From: Annona cherimola
Taxonomy: Eukaryota > Streptophyta > Magnoliopsida > Magnoliales > Annonaceae
DNA: 64,000 nucleotides
Reading direction: 5' to 3'
Assembly (NCBI GenBank): GCA_030490835.1
Contig: CM059973.1
Location: forward strand, 55,618,008 to 55,682,007
This document shows positions 35,601 through 44,700 of the stretch, piece by piece. The translations under genes and the position numbers were made by a program. Position 1 is the first letter of the stretch; the number at the start of each line of letters is the position of its first letter. The notes below the pieces were generated by a model that made no database searches, was not told where the DNA came from, and worked only from the letters and a program-made list of their open reading frames with translations.

Positions 35601-38600
35601 GGATTTCACGATATCATCAAAGTGGATTTGTGTGAACTGGTTCCCACAAGTGGAACCCATAGATAAATCAACTTATACTACAAATTTTTTTCCAACCTAG
35701 CTACCCTACGTTTTTTATTGTTATCTACATTGTCAAACATTTGTTCAAATTTTTTATAACCATGCTACTTTATTTTATTATCGCATGTATTTTTTTCCAT
35801 TCTATCACTTCCTTTTATATAACTAGCCTATTTTATCCTTTTATTCTCTTCGCTCCTAATCATTACCCCCATCACATAACTTCAATCTTTCTTTTTTCCT
35901 CAAATTTCCATATTCCTTTTTTCCCCACTTCTTTTCCCTTTATTTCCAAGTGCACAAAATAAAACTTTTTCGCATGATAAGTCATCCCATCAAAATGACC
36001 AAATTCAGAAATCACTGCTACTCGATTCACATCTTAGCCAAAAGCAAATTATACCTCCCAGCTGTGATTAATCAATTAAAGATTTCCCCATGCAGCCTAT
36101 TACATTTTAATCTAATTGGAGTTTTGAAATATAGGTGCCAAGCTAATGCAGCCTTAGAGTGTCATAAATAGCAAAAACTACTTTAATCCAAACACAATTC
36201 TATTTAACAGATTCCTTAAAGAAAAAACTGACATTATACAAGACGATTCCAGCTTCCTGCATGTTTATCACTAACAGCCTGATCAAGAAAATGGATATGG
36301 TTGGAATGAAATAAAAATGATGCAAGCAAGAGAGGATGAATTATGAAGTGAATAAAGTTCAAATAAACATGGGGAAAAAAGAAAGACTGATAGTTAATGG
36401 CAATAAGTCTTGAATAATGGAATTTCTGAGGACATCCATTCCATATAGTTGATCAAACCTAAATCTGTTTATGCTAATGTGTTCAAGCACGCAAGAAAAA
36501 AACCTAGTCCCTTCTGGCCATGTCATGATATCTCCAAGAAGAACTTCTATATTACTGATGCAGGATTGATGCATGCTCATATGTAATATGCTACTTCAAC
36601 ACCAGCATGAGCAACCAATTCAATTCATCACTAGAAGTTATCACTGCACCAGATTAGCCACGAAAAGCATATGGAATAACATGGAGTGGAACATCAACAT
36701 ACTGTGGTAGGTGAAGAGCCCATAGCATTCGTACTCCCAATGGCACTTACATGTGGCCTGCACCAGATTTACATTTAAGGAATCATGGTAAGAGACTGCA
36801 ATATAAAAAAATTTCTAATTGAAGGTACAACATTGGAAAGAGTCCATACATAAAAGAATGATGAACTGCAACCGGATATAAAAAACATAAACTAAAATGA
36901 AATTTACTGTCAACTTGAATTTTTTAGATAAACTCGACTTTAACTCTACTGCTACCTCTGCAACAGATGTTTGTTAAGCGAGTTCAACACAAGGTAAAGT
37001 AAATTCACAAAAAACCCATGTTTGCCCGACAAGCATAAACTCCACATCTCAACAATACCCTCAAGTTTATGAAATTTGCACTTTTTGACCCTAAAAATTA
37101 ATATTTAAGGCAGATGGCTTGAAGTTCTAAAAATGCATAGTTTTGATCCCTCCACTAACACAAAATCCTAACACTGTTTATTTATTAACTTGAAATAACC
37201 AATATGTCCTATTCATATTTTAACGAATATTTTTAAAAAACTTTTTAAAAAAAAACTTCTAGCAAAATCCCAAAAACAAAAAAGAATGGCGCAGAAAACT
37301 TTCAACCAGATTTGGTGTCCATTAAAGGTCTGAATAAAAATAAATAAAGGGGATTTTGGCCATTTCAAGTAAAAAATTAATAGTGTTAGGGTTTCACATT
37401 AGTTAAGTGATCAAAACTACATATTTCCAAAGCTTCAAGCCATCTGTTGCAGATACAAAACCTAGGTGTCAAAAGTGCAAATATCAGAAACTTAAGGAAC
37501 CTATATGCAGATTCCCCAACAATAAACAGTATACTATGCAAACCTTTCTTACATCTCATGCAACACAACTTGGCCACGGCTAACCTTCTGCACCTGTACC
37601 TTGGACACACTCATACAACTGCTCGTCTCGGCCTTAGCAAATCTCATGCACAATGTGCGCTTGTGCATCTGCTCTTGATGCACACGTACATCCTTCATGC
37701 CCATGCTCATGCGACTCATCAAATCTAAATAAAATTGTAGACACCCCATATGACGTGCATCATTTTGTCGTCACTAGTTTTTTTCTTTTTTCTTTTTTTT
37801 TGTGTGTGTGTTATAAACTGCTGCAAAACTGTTTAGCACCAGGCAATCATGTAGAGAAACAATAAAACTGCACCCTATTTGAATAAGGTGGTGGAGACTG
37901 ATGGATGAAGTTTCGTCCACTTGTACAGATGTTTCCAAAAGTGGTTGCCCTAACGGATTTTTTGAGTTTTCTACCCCTAAAAATTCCACTATAAAAGGGT
38001 GGAAGCTTGGGGGAGTCGGGTTCCTACTCTAGTTTTCTGAAATCAGCTGGCTATTTTGGAGCCTCTCTAAGCTTTTTTCTACTGGTTGTTGCTTTTCTTT
38101 GGGGAAGAAGGAGAACTGGAGAAGAACTCTAAGATATTGTGTTTGATAAAGTCATTCAATCTCAGAATCCTGAGATATTGTGTTCGATTGAGTCATCCAA
38201 TGTCAGGTATTGATTTTTAATAAAAAATCCATAACCAGTTGAAGTTTCTTTCATCTATTTCTGCTTCTTTCTTTCTTTGAAATAAGCACTTGAAGAAGAG
38301 AGCTTTCCAAGTGCTAAGCGAGGAGTACAACTTGATTCCTCCTCTAGTTTTGCTGAAATCGGCTAGCTATTTTGGAGTCTTTCTGAGATTTTTTCTGCTG
38401 GTTGCTGCATTTCTTTAAGGAAGAGGGAGAACTGGAGAACTCTGAGATATTGTGATCGATTGAGTCACTCAATCCCAGAACTTTGAGACATTGTGTTTGA
38501 TTGACTCATCCAATCTCAGGTATTGATTATTAATACAAAATTCGTAACCAGTTGAAATGTCTTTCATATGTTTCTGCTTCTTTCTTTCTTTGAAATAAGT

Positions 38601-39569
38601 CATTGAAGAAGAGAGCCTTTCAAGTGCTAGACAAGGAGTACAGCTTGATTCTTCAATGAATTGTAAGTCAGGGCTTCATGTAAGTGCTTGAATTGCATCT
38701 TGGAATCTATTCACTGATTTTAGTTTTGCTATGAATCAATAAGCTGTAGTAATGAAGCAGTCAGTTCTTCTTTTCTGTTTTTTAATGAATTATGGTAGTA
38801 ATGAAGCAGGCTCCATTTGGCACAGCATTGCGATTCCATATTTACAATTGAGCGTCATGATTTCCTACAATTTTCAGATGCTACAAATTTTAGCTTCCTA
38901 GAATTGTGGAATTGGACCTAAAAATAGGCATTCTCACAAGATACTTTCGTGCTCCCCTCATACCAAACTCACAGAACCAAGAACTCATGTCACTTGCTGC
39001 AGCAAGAAACGTATAATCTAAATCAGGCAGAATGAACCTAGAAGGAAGAAACCGATTGCCAAGCATTTTGCTGCAGGCAATTAGCACTAAACGCTTAACA
39101 GAGTAATTACATCAGCCTAGTTTCTACCATCAACCAACTTATCATTCATGAATACAGTAACTGATTACTAATATCACCAGTAGGGGCAGAAAATGGGAAT
39201 TCAAATAAAGAAATCTCACGGATCCAATGCTGCGGATCTTCCAGCAGGAACCCTCTTGATAATCACGTTCATGCCGTCGAGAACCATGGAATCTTCATCG
39301 TCAAATTCTGAAATTCGGATCCAAAAGCGGAAATCAAAGGGACTGTTACAATACGTTGAGGCAATTAAAGAAAATAAATCGAGAATTCGGAAGGGAATAC
39401 CGTCCCCGGTGTCAGCATCGGAGATGACGAGTTCGAAGTCGTTGCAGATCTTGAGGTTCTTCTGCTGGAGGATCTTGAACCTGAGATCGCGCACAGAGAT
39501 TGAAGGTTGGCAACCGATGTCGACAGTGTCGTAGTCGACGGAGCTGCGGAATTTGAAACGAACGGGCAT
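24310..39569 (-). CDS. RBBP6/PQT3-like RING-type E3 ubiquitin-protein ligase (DWNN, RING, CCHC); 15 coding exons
   Basis: Predicted E3 ubiquitin ligase of the RBBP6/Mpe1/PQT3 family; animal and yeast members act in mRNA 3'-end processing and ubiquitination, and Arabidopsis PQT3 is linked to oxidative-stress tolerance. Minus-strand exons: 39401-39569, 39220-39307, 36703-36757, 31934-32058, 31241-31311, 31066-31159, 30846-30970, 29918-30088, 29477-29794, 28461-28523, 28330-28370, 26637-26727, 26344-26539, 25839-25970, 24310-25042. All junctions are GT-AG and phases agree, giving 823 residues. Order: DWNN 1-80, acidic FDDFGVDLY motif about 111-119, C3HC4 RING 219-257, CCHC knuckle 445-458, Pro/Met/Gly-rich 471-536, PLSRAEFMELQ motif, then a charged Ser/Arg/Lys/His tail. 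The start at 39569 fits the DWNN beginning (MPVRFKFRSS). RING precedes CCHC, the reverse of RBBP6. The 41- and 63-bp exons are the least certain. Confidence 0.9.
25340..25626. mobile_element. Tourist-like MITE T2 in the last intron
   Basis: A 287-bp element, ends GATTATGTTTGGC and CCAAACACACCC, flanked by TAA on both sides (25337-25339, 25627-25629). It lies between exons 14 and 15, in reverse orientation to T1. The 102-codon ORF over it is not a gene. Confidence 0.8.
26637..26727 (-). CDS. Exon 12: CCHC zinc knuckle
   Basis: Encodes GERNCYMCGSPDHLVRDCPA: Cys445-x2-Cys448-x4-His453-x4-Cys458, a complete retroviral-type CCHC knuckle usually linked to RNA or single-stranded nucleic-acid binding. 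Preceding intron acceptor is CAAACAG/GGGGAG; donor is ACAG/GTTAGG. Confidence 0.92.
27555..27735. repeat. Tandem duplication in an intron
   Basis: Two ~95-bp units, each with GGAGG(G/T)TATCCAA, GATGAAGTA/AATAAAGTA, GAATGCCAAAAA and GACCAGAGGTC blocks, lie side by side with about 15% difference. The unit is not related to the exons. The small ORF across it is incidental. Confidence 0.6.
27882..28151 (-). mobile_element. tRNA-derived SINE in an intron, 16-bp TSD
   Basis: Read on the minus strand (same sense as the host gene) it opens with a tRNA-like segment: a box-A-like GCTCTGCTGTCGTAA stretch, then GTAGGTTCGAATCACC as box B. The 3' part ends in TAAAAAAAAG-like text. The flanks AACATAAGCGTTTCTT (27866-27881) and AACATAAATGTTTCTT (28152-28167) are a 16-bp duplication with two mismatches. 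It lies in the intron between exons 11 and 12. It is not the Au family. Confidence 0.8.
28330..28523 (-). CDS. Small exons 10-11 (KKKGLWVNT and MTRSKK)
   Basis: Exon 10 (28461-28523, 63 bp) encodes SCKKKGLWVNTTDKN and exon 11 (28330-28370, 41 bp) encodes ASGSFVPMTRSKK, leading straight into the zinc-knuckle exon. Acceptor TTCAG/CTAGC and donor ACA/GTACGT bound exon 10. Phases fit on both sides, and the KKK-GLWVNT phrase resembles plant relatives. They are called mainly by frame and similarity, so transcript evidence would help most here. Confidence 0.75.
29918..30970 (-). CDS. RING-finger exons 7-8
   Basis: Exon 7 (30846-30970) encodes ELRCSLCNAIFMEAV and CCQHSFCDK; exon 8 (29918-30088) encodes the eighth-ligand part EKCPRC and LLPNVSLRQAIEHF. 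The codon for the sixth ligand, Cys243, is split across the junction. Ligands in order: Cys219, Cys222, Cys235, His237, Cys240, Cys243, Cys254, Cys257, a complete C3HC4 set. This is the predicted E2-binding module. All metal ligands are intact, so catalytic function is plausible. Confidence 0.9.
30235..30510. repeat. Fold-back MITE in intron 7
   Basis: Mirrored arms: GAAATTTGGCAATTTTTGG with CCAAATTTTACAG-type text, and AAATTAATTTTTGAATTTTT with AATATCCAAAAAATTAAAAA. Located between the two RING exons. Superfamily not assigned. Confidence 0.45.
31395..31700. repeat. Fold-back MITE in intron 4
   Basis: Ends CAATGCTTGCATGAGCATTGA and, at the right, GAGCATTGAGCTTCAATTTT with CATGCAAGCATT. The central arms are A-rich against T-rich. 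It is about 85 bp upstream of the exon 5 acceptor on the minus strand. Confidence 0.55.
31934..32058 (-). CDS. Exon 4: acidic FDDFGVDLYPAPE motif
   Basis: Encodes residues about 105-145. The motif NFDDFGVDLYPAPE is conserved after the DWNN domain in plant PQT3-like proteins as I know the family. It joins exon 3 in phase 0 and exon 5 in phase 2. The 4.6-kb intron before it holds the LINE, two nested MITEs and the CT microsatellite. Confidence 0.88.
32567..32607. repeat. (TC)n microsatellite, about 20 units
   Basis: An uninterrupted TC/CT run of about 41 bp inside intron 3. Polymorphic in length by nature. Confidence 0.95.
32810..32945. repeat. Family-B-like fragment in intron 3
   Basis: Blocks AAATTCAACTAGTCACATTG and AAAAATCATTTCAAGCC match the element at 20.7 kb. 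No ends preserved. Confidence 0.45.
34589..34793. mobile_element. Mutator-type MITE M6 (internally deleted) inside the LINE
   Basis: A 205-bp family-M member with CTAATTCAATGCACC and GGTGCATTGAATCAGTT ends but without most of one arm. CATAAAATG is perfectly duplicated at 34580-34588 and 34794-34802. It splits the LINE's C-terminal coding remnant. Confidence 0.82.
35057..35332. mobile_element. Tourist-like MITE T3 inside the LINE
   Basis: A 276-bp element, GGGTGTATTTAGGAAG to CAAACACACCC, with AAG on both sides (35054-35056, 35333-35335). It shares interior phrases with T1. It interrupts the LINE just before its 3' end. Confidence 0.72.
35451..36702. other. Remainder of intron 3, no gene
   Basis: About 35690-35970 is pyrimidine-rich and resembles one part of the Tourist-like family in reverse (ATTCTCTTCGCTCC, CATTACCCCCATCA). 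The rest holds nothing I recognise. The short ORFs are not supported. Confidence 0.35.
37040..37510. repeat. Fold-back MITE in intron 2
   Basis: Left arm CTCAAGTTTATGAAATTTGCA with CACTTTTTGACCCTA; right arm GGTGTCAAAAGTGCAAATAT with CAGAAACTTAAGG. Inner mirrors include GGCAGATGGCTTGAAG against CTTCAAGCCATCTG. No target duplication fixed. Confidence 0.6.
37885..38710. repeat. LTR-like sequence with a ~314-bp tandem duplication in intron 2
   Basis: About 38021-38340 and 38335-38654 are two ~80-90% similar direct units (CTCTAGTTTT-CTGAAATC, GGCTAGCTATTTTGGAG, GAGATATTGTG, CATCCAATCTCAGGTATTG, AACCAGTTGAA, TTTCTTTCTTTGAAATAAG). Just upstream a CTATAAAAGGG box follows a TGGTGGAGACTGATGG start near 37889, as in Copia LTRs. 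I infer a solo-LTR-like remnant with an internal duplication, but have no target duplication to prove it. Confidence 0.45.
39220..39569 (-). CDS. DWNN-domain exons 1-2 of the RBBP6/PQT3-like gene
   Basis: Exon 1 (39401-39569) encodes MPVRFKFRSSVDYDTVDI onward; exon 2 (39220-39307) encodes EFDDEDSMVLDGMNVIIKRV. A 93-bp GT-AG intron separates them in phase 1. Together they form the ubiquitin-fold DWNN domain that defines this family; the IIKRVPAG end is characteristic. Exon 2 ends in phase 2, matching exon 3 (36703-36757), about 2.5 kb away. Confidence 0.9.
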
Positions 39570-39775
39570 GGTTCGATCAGGGCCGGGGCGGTTAACAGAT
39601 TGCAAACCTGAAAAGGGAGTCGAGAAGAGAAGGGAAAGAGCGACGCGGATTTGGGCCAGAATTCCGGTTTTTATTTTACGAGGGCGATGTTGCAGCACTC
39701 TCGGAAGCTTTGTTGGCCCACACGTGCTTTGTTGCCCGTAAACCGCCACACCGTTTCAATGAATCTGATGTATTC
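39570..39775 (-). promoter_or_regulatory. 5' UTR and core promoter of the RBBP6/PQT3-like gene
   Basis: More GC-rich than the surroundings. On the minus strand a G-box CACGTG (39721-39726) sits beside TGGGCC (site II-type, 39715-39720), about 150 bp before the start codon. A pyrimidine-rich CTCTTTCCCTTCTCTTCTCG leader is at about 39611-39640. An in-frame ATG at 39749 would add 60 residues with no family match, so I prefer 39569. The MITE at 39776 bounds this short region. Confidence 0.6.
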
Positions 39776-40138
39776 TAGTTCAATGCACCGGTGTACTTCA
39801 TCTATTTTTTTATTTTTTTTTGAAAAAAATTTTACAAAAATATTAATGCAAGTTTATTTAATATGTGTATAAATTTTTACCATTTTTGGAGATTTTTAGA
39901 TATTTATTTTGGATTTTTTAAAATCATTGTTATTTTTAGTAATTTAAAATTACTAAAATGCCACTTATTTTTAAAAATCAGAAATAAATATCTAAAAATC
40001 TCCAAAAATAGTAAAAATTAATACACATGTTAAATACACTTAGATTAACAAGTTCATGAAAAAATTTAAAAAAAAAATAGGTATATGCGCCCGGGAGCAT
40101 TGAAGCTCAATGCTTTCGGGTGCATTGAACCAAAGCTC
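39776..40138. mobile_element. Mutator-type MITE M7 directly upstream of the gene
   Basis: A 363-bp palindrome: TAGTTCAATGCACC on the left and GGTGCATTGAACC on the right, with the hairpin core TTTAGTAATTTAAAATTACTAAA near 39945. The flanks GATGTATTC (39767-39775) and GATGCATTC (40139-40147) are a 9-bp duplication with one mismatch. It sits about 50 bp from the G-box and about 205 bp from the start codon. Confidence 0.85.
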
Positions 40139-40147
40139 GATGCATTC

Positions 40148-40436
40148 ATGGTGCAAAATCAGATTAAAACCTCCCGTGTTCAAAAAAAATAAAAATAATA
40201 AATATATACGTATATTCAAAAATGATAAAACTTAATGTATAAGTTTTTTATGGATAAAACTCAATATATAAGTTAAACACACCTAAATTAAAAATTTTAT
40301 AAAAAGATTTTCAAAAAATATTTAAAAAAATATTTCGCACCTGATGCATTTAAAATTTAATACATCGAGATGCACTAAAATATTACTCGAGTTTCTTACA
40401 TTTTTAAGCCTTGTTAATTTATAAAATTTATTTTAA
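40148..40436. repeat. Partial fold-back sequence
   Basis: A-rich arm with AAAAATGATAAAACTTAAT and a short internal duplication, ending in GATGCATTTAAAATTTAATACATCG. It resembles one arm of a family-M relative, with no matching left arm. Confidence 0.35.
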
Positions 40437-40697
40437 GGTTGTGTTTGGGTACTTATAAAATTTTTAGATGAAAAATGTTTGATATAAAAATTTTTGAATC
40501 GAGAGAGAATGATATGATATGATAAGAGTAATGATAAGATGTAAAGATAATAAAATTAAAATAGATAATTAGTTACATGGGTTATTATTTAGAAATAATT
40601 AAAAGGTATGGTAGTTGCATAAGAATTTAAAAATAGAATCACTGTACAAAATTAAAAAATTTACAATTGAAAACTTTCGTGATATCCAAATATGCCC
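40437..40697. mobile_element. Tourist-like MITE T4 with TAA TSD
   Basis: A 261-bp element, GGTTGTGTTTGGG to CCAAATATGCCC, flanked by TAA (40434-40436, 40698-40700). The interior AATGATATGATATGATAAG is shared with T1. Confidence 0.8.
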
Positions 40698-41222
40698 TAA
40701 TCTTGAGTTCATTTCTTGCATTTTAGACCTGCTAATGCTACACATGTCAGGTATAAAATGTACTAAAATAAAAAATTTAAGTTTTAAAACATTGATATTA
40801 AAGTTTAATAGGAAAATTATAACTTATAATGTCTAAAATGCAAAGTTCTTATTGAAGGCATTTTTATGTATGACTTCCATGGTAATAGCTTTAGTGGATT
40901 ATTTTTAAGAATTATTTCTTTAGAGAAAAGGGAAAAGAAAAAATTCCCTAGTTTTTATCCTATTTTTTCACATCTTCTCCATAAACCTACTTCATTTATT
41001 TCATCTTTTTTCTTTCTACTTGAGATCATTACTTCTATTATATAACATTATTTATTTCAAAAAGTTTTCACCAAAATTTTTCTTTATTTTTCTCTTCCCC
41101 ATCTAATAGGAGTATAACTTGGGTATGATATCTATTGATCAACAGTGCATTAAAATGGATTGGGTAGATTTTTATTTTTCTACTAGTAAGGTAGAGTAAG
41201 TTCCAAATAAAAATATCAAACT
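40698..41222. other. AT-rich spacer, no gene
   Basis: About 40960-41100 resembles a diverged reverse Tourist-like fragment (CACATCTTCTCCATAAACC, TTTATTTCAAAAAGTTTT). Nothing else recognised. Confidence 0.3.
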
Positions 41223-41234
41223 AAATTAGAATAA

Positions 41235-41442
41235 CTCGGGTTACCCAGATGGTTACACAAATGGGCATGTTGCCCTTATGGTCGAGGGTTCGAACCTCGT
41301 CCCATGCAATCCGCCCGAGTTGTGTGGATTATAATTTCCAATAGTGATGGGGTTTGTAAAAAAATTTCCTCCACATTGTGAGAATTATACATATATTTGA
41401 TTGGAATATATAGTTGACCTATTGTGCAACAATATATCAAAA
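41235..41442 (+). mobile_element. tRNA-derived SINE with 12-bp TSD
   Basis: A ~208-bp element with a tRNA-like head: GTTACCCAGATGGTTA as a box-A region and GAGGGTTCGAACCTCG as a strong box B (GGTTCGAACC). The body reads GTGTGGATTATAATTTCC and the tail is A-rich (TATCAAAAA). AAATTAGAATAA is perfectly duplicated at 41223-41234 and 41443-41454. The head does not fold into a full tRNA with a usable anticodon arm by eye, so I do not call a tRNA gene. It differs from the Au SINE and from the SINE at 27.9 kb. Confidence 0.85.
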
Positions 41443-41757
41443 AAATTAGAATAAGAGATGTACCGAGATTCGGATATCTAGAACCAACTCAAATTAATAA
41501 GATATGTTTAATATATTTTTCATGTGATATATTAAATATTTAAAGATAAAAATATTTTTATAAATATAAAAAATTGTTCTAATTGCTCTATTATTTAATA
41601 TATTTAATCAATGCATTTTAAAATTATATTGCTACCACATTGATTATAACTATTAAGTAACATTTATAGTTGAATTATAATATTCATAGTATAAAAGGAT
41701 ATTTTACAAAACTAATTTGGAATTAGGGTCCACCATCTTACCCATGTTGCATTCTAC

Positions 41758-44700
41758 TAGGGGTGGGAATTAGGGCGGGTTAATCCGTGACCCAATCTTA
41801 ACCCGACCCGTTTTTGACCGGATAAAACCAATGTATTTTTTACCTAGTTATGGCGCCCCAACCCGAGCGTCACAACTTGAACCTTATTCCGGGATCATTT
41901 ATTGATTGGTAAACGTGAACAGGATTGTTGCCCTGATCACACGGTAGGTTTTTAACGTGTTCATATAATTATAATTCACTCCATAGGAGTTTACCTCATG
42001 ATAACATGTTCGTTATACACCAAATTACCCATTTTAGCCATCAACAAGCTCTGGTATATACATTCAACATTTATTTTCAATACATCCTTTCCATCATATA
42101 CTATAAAACTTCATAACGTTCATATCATATTCAAATATACAAACAACAGCTCATCATTCACATTTTTTTCAAGATATTAACATATCCTAATTCACATCAC
42201 ACATCAAAGATGTTTAATTCCTTAAAGATGCAAACAATTTCGCAAACATCCATTCCATAGAACAACACCACTTATATTGATGCATACAAAAGAATACAAG
42301 AGTCATGTCTCTTCATTTAAACCTGTGCTTTTCCCTTGTAGCCTTCTTGAACTTGTCTTAGGGTTTAAAAAACAAATCATGAGTATTACCTCAGTAAACA
42401 AGCCGCATAATTTTCAAGCAAAATTTTCTTTTGTAATAACCTTTTCAAATAGCCAACATCATACCCAACATGGATATTTCATGAATAATGCAAATGCATT
42501 ATTATCAACATAATATGAACATCATAATGATGGTACGCTAGCTAGGCGACCATCGCATCATCCTGCTCCCATCTTAGGGAGGGCGTAGCTGGCCTTTGGC
42601 ATATATTAGCGACTTGGTCACACTAGAGGGGGACAACCAGTCCGCTTACACCTCTAAAGTGGACCTAGTTCCTTGTGCACCATGATCATAGACATGTTAG
42701 CATGATTTTCATGAATAAATATTTGAATCATAATTTCTCAACACAACTTTAATAAAACAATATTCAAGTCAGTTTGCAAGAATTATAGGAGTAACCATCC
42801 TTAAATAATTTCAAAAGCATTTAAACACCAATTTGCAATATACTTATCAAAAGCATTTAACCTCAATTTGCAATATATTATCAACATTTTGAGAAAGCAA
42901 GTTTTCAAAGGCTTGCTTGCTTACCTGTAATCACTTTAGTCTCTTTCCTTCACTTTTTCTTTGCCTTTGCCTATATACATGAAAATGATATTTCATTCAT
43001 ATACATAGAATTTCATATGCTTGCACATCTAAAGGTTTTTCAACCCACATAAATTTACATCAACTTACTTAATCCACTTTTTTTTCAAGTTGGGTGTCAA
43101 TTTTTCCAATTCACACATGGGTGTAACTTATGATTCTATTTTGACTATTCTTTCTATTTTAATACCCTTATTTAGGGTAAGTTTTCCAAGTTCATTATAA
43201 CCATTAAGTTTAACTTAACATACAGAAGTTTAACACCTCTCATTCATCATTTAACACCCATACCATGCATTTTCACATTGGTGCTAATTCAAGGCATCTA
43301 TTTTTTATTAGGGCTACTAATTTTAATCTCAAAATTTTGAGATTTTATAATTTTTTTCAAAACAGCCCTATTGTTTCTCATTTTGGCATATTTCCTTCTC
43401 ATTTTTGTACATTAGCTAAGTATGCATGTAATACAATGATCATCCATTAACTTTGCCATTCGCATCCTTTATGTGCACTCTTTTAATCACACCTACATCA
43501 TTAGATAATCAAGGGGACCTCAAATAGAATTTTCCCCTCAACTTTTGCTTAATTTAGATAAATATTTGCAATTAATTAGGGTATAATCATGAAATTAAAA
43601 CCTCTCAATTAAATGGTTCAAAATAGCAACTTTTTCCTCTCTTTTCTCCTCCTTGGACGTCCCCATCATATATATCATATAAAACAAATTTTTAATTTTC
43701 TATTTCAACCCTTTGGACGTCCCATATTACTTCATAAATGGGGTATTTTACCCATATAATTATCCATAGATCTTGTTGTTTAAGTCATGCCTTATTTCCA
43801 CCCTAAATGAATAGAAATTGTATCAAATTGTCAATCCAAGGTTCCACCCAACTAAGGTCCATCAGATAAGCTTGGTTTAGCATAAATTAAACATTAAAAC
43901 AACTTATATAATCTATATAAAATAATTGATCAAAACAACAATATAAATCTGAAATTAGTTTAAATTTCAGCATGGTTAACATGTTTAAAACAACTTTAAA
44001 TCATACATATCCTTTCTTGAATGCTTGAAATGAATCTCCTAACTAATTTGACATTTAATAATCCTATCAAGGGCTACATAACCCATCAATTAATTCATAA
44101 TGATTCAATTTTATGACTCATTACTTGGGTTAGAAAACTTTTCAATTAACAAAACCAAAACATGGTTTAGACACCTACTTGAGATTTAAGGTTTGCTTCC
44201 TCCTTGCCCTACTTGGCTTCTCCTTTTCTTCCCTTCTTTTCCTCCTTTTTTCTTCTTCGCCTTCCCTTGCTTGGACGTCCCCCTTGCTGGTCCCCTTTTT
44301 CTATTTTTTTCCTTTTCTTTGCTGTCCACTAGGAGTGTCTAAGCTGCCCATTCCTCTCCTTTATATATTAGTGCATCTAATGCCCCATTTTCCACCTCAT
44401 TTTTGACTTAATAAATCCAATACTTATCCCTTAATGTGCTATCCTCATTTCACCCCCGTAAATTCCTATTTATATTTATTTTTTTTACAAAATTTGCCCA
44501 AAATGCTGTCCCTTGATCATGTCCACATGCTGCCCATATTTTTGTCATTTTGTGAGCATGAAAAGTTGCTCAATTGCTGCCCCATTCAACGTCCCTGATC
44601 AGCAGTCCTTTTTATGCAATTTTTGAATTTTTAAAATTGCAAAAATTGCCCCAAAAATCCTCTCCTTAAGACACCTCAAATACCTCATTAATGACATTGA

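Noticed and set aside
37447..37728. 93-codon His-rich ORF in intron 2
   Set aside because: Overlaps the fold-back element and CATGC-rich simple sequence; no family similarity.
39570..39749. In-frame upstream ATG adding 60 residues to the DWNN protein
   Set aside because: The DWNN family starts at the MPVRFKFRSS methionine, the added part has no similarity I recognise, and it overlaps the G-box and leader region.
41235..41310. tRNA gene, because of GGTTCGAACC
   Set aside because: The box B belongs to a SINE with its own 12-bp target duplication and A-rich tail; no full cloverleaf seen.
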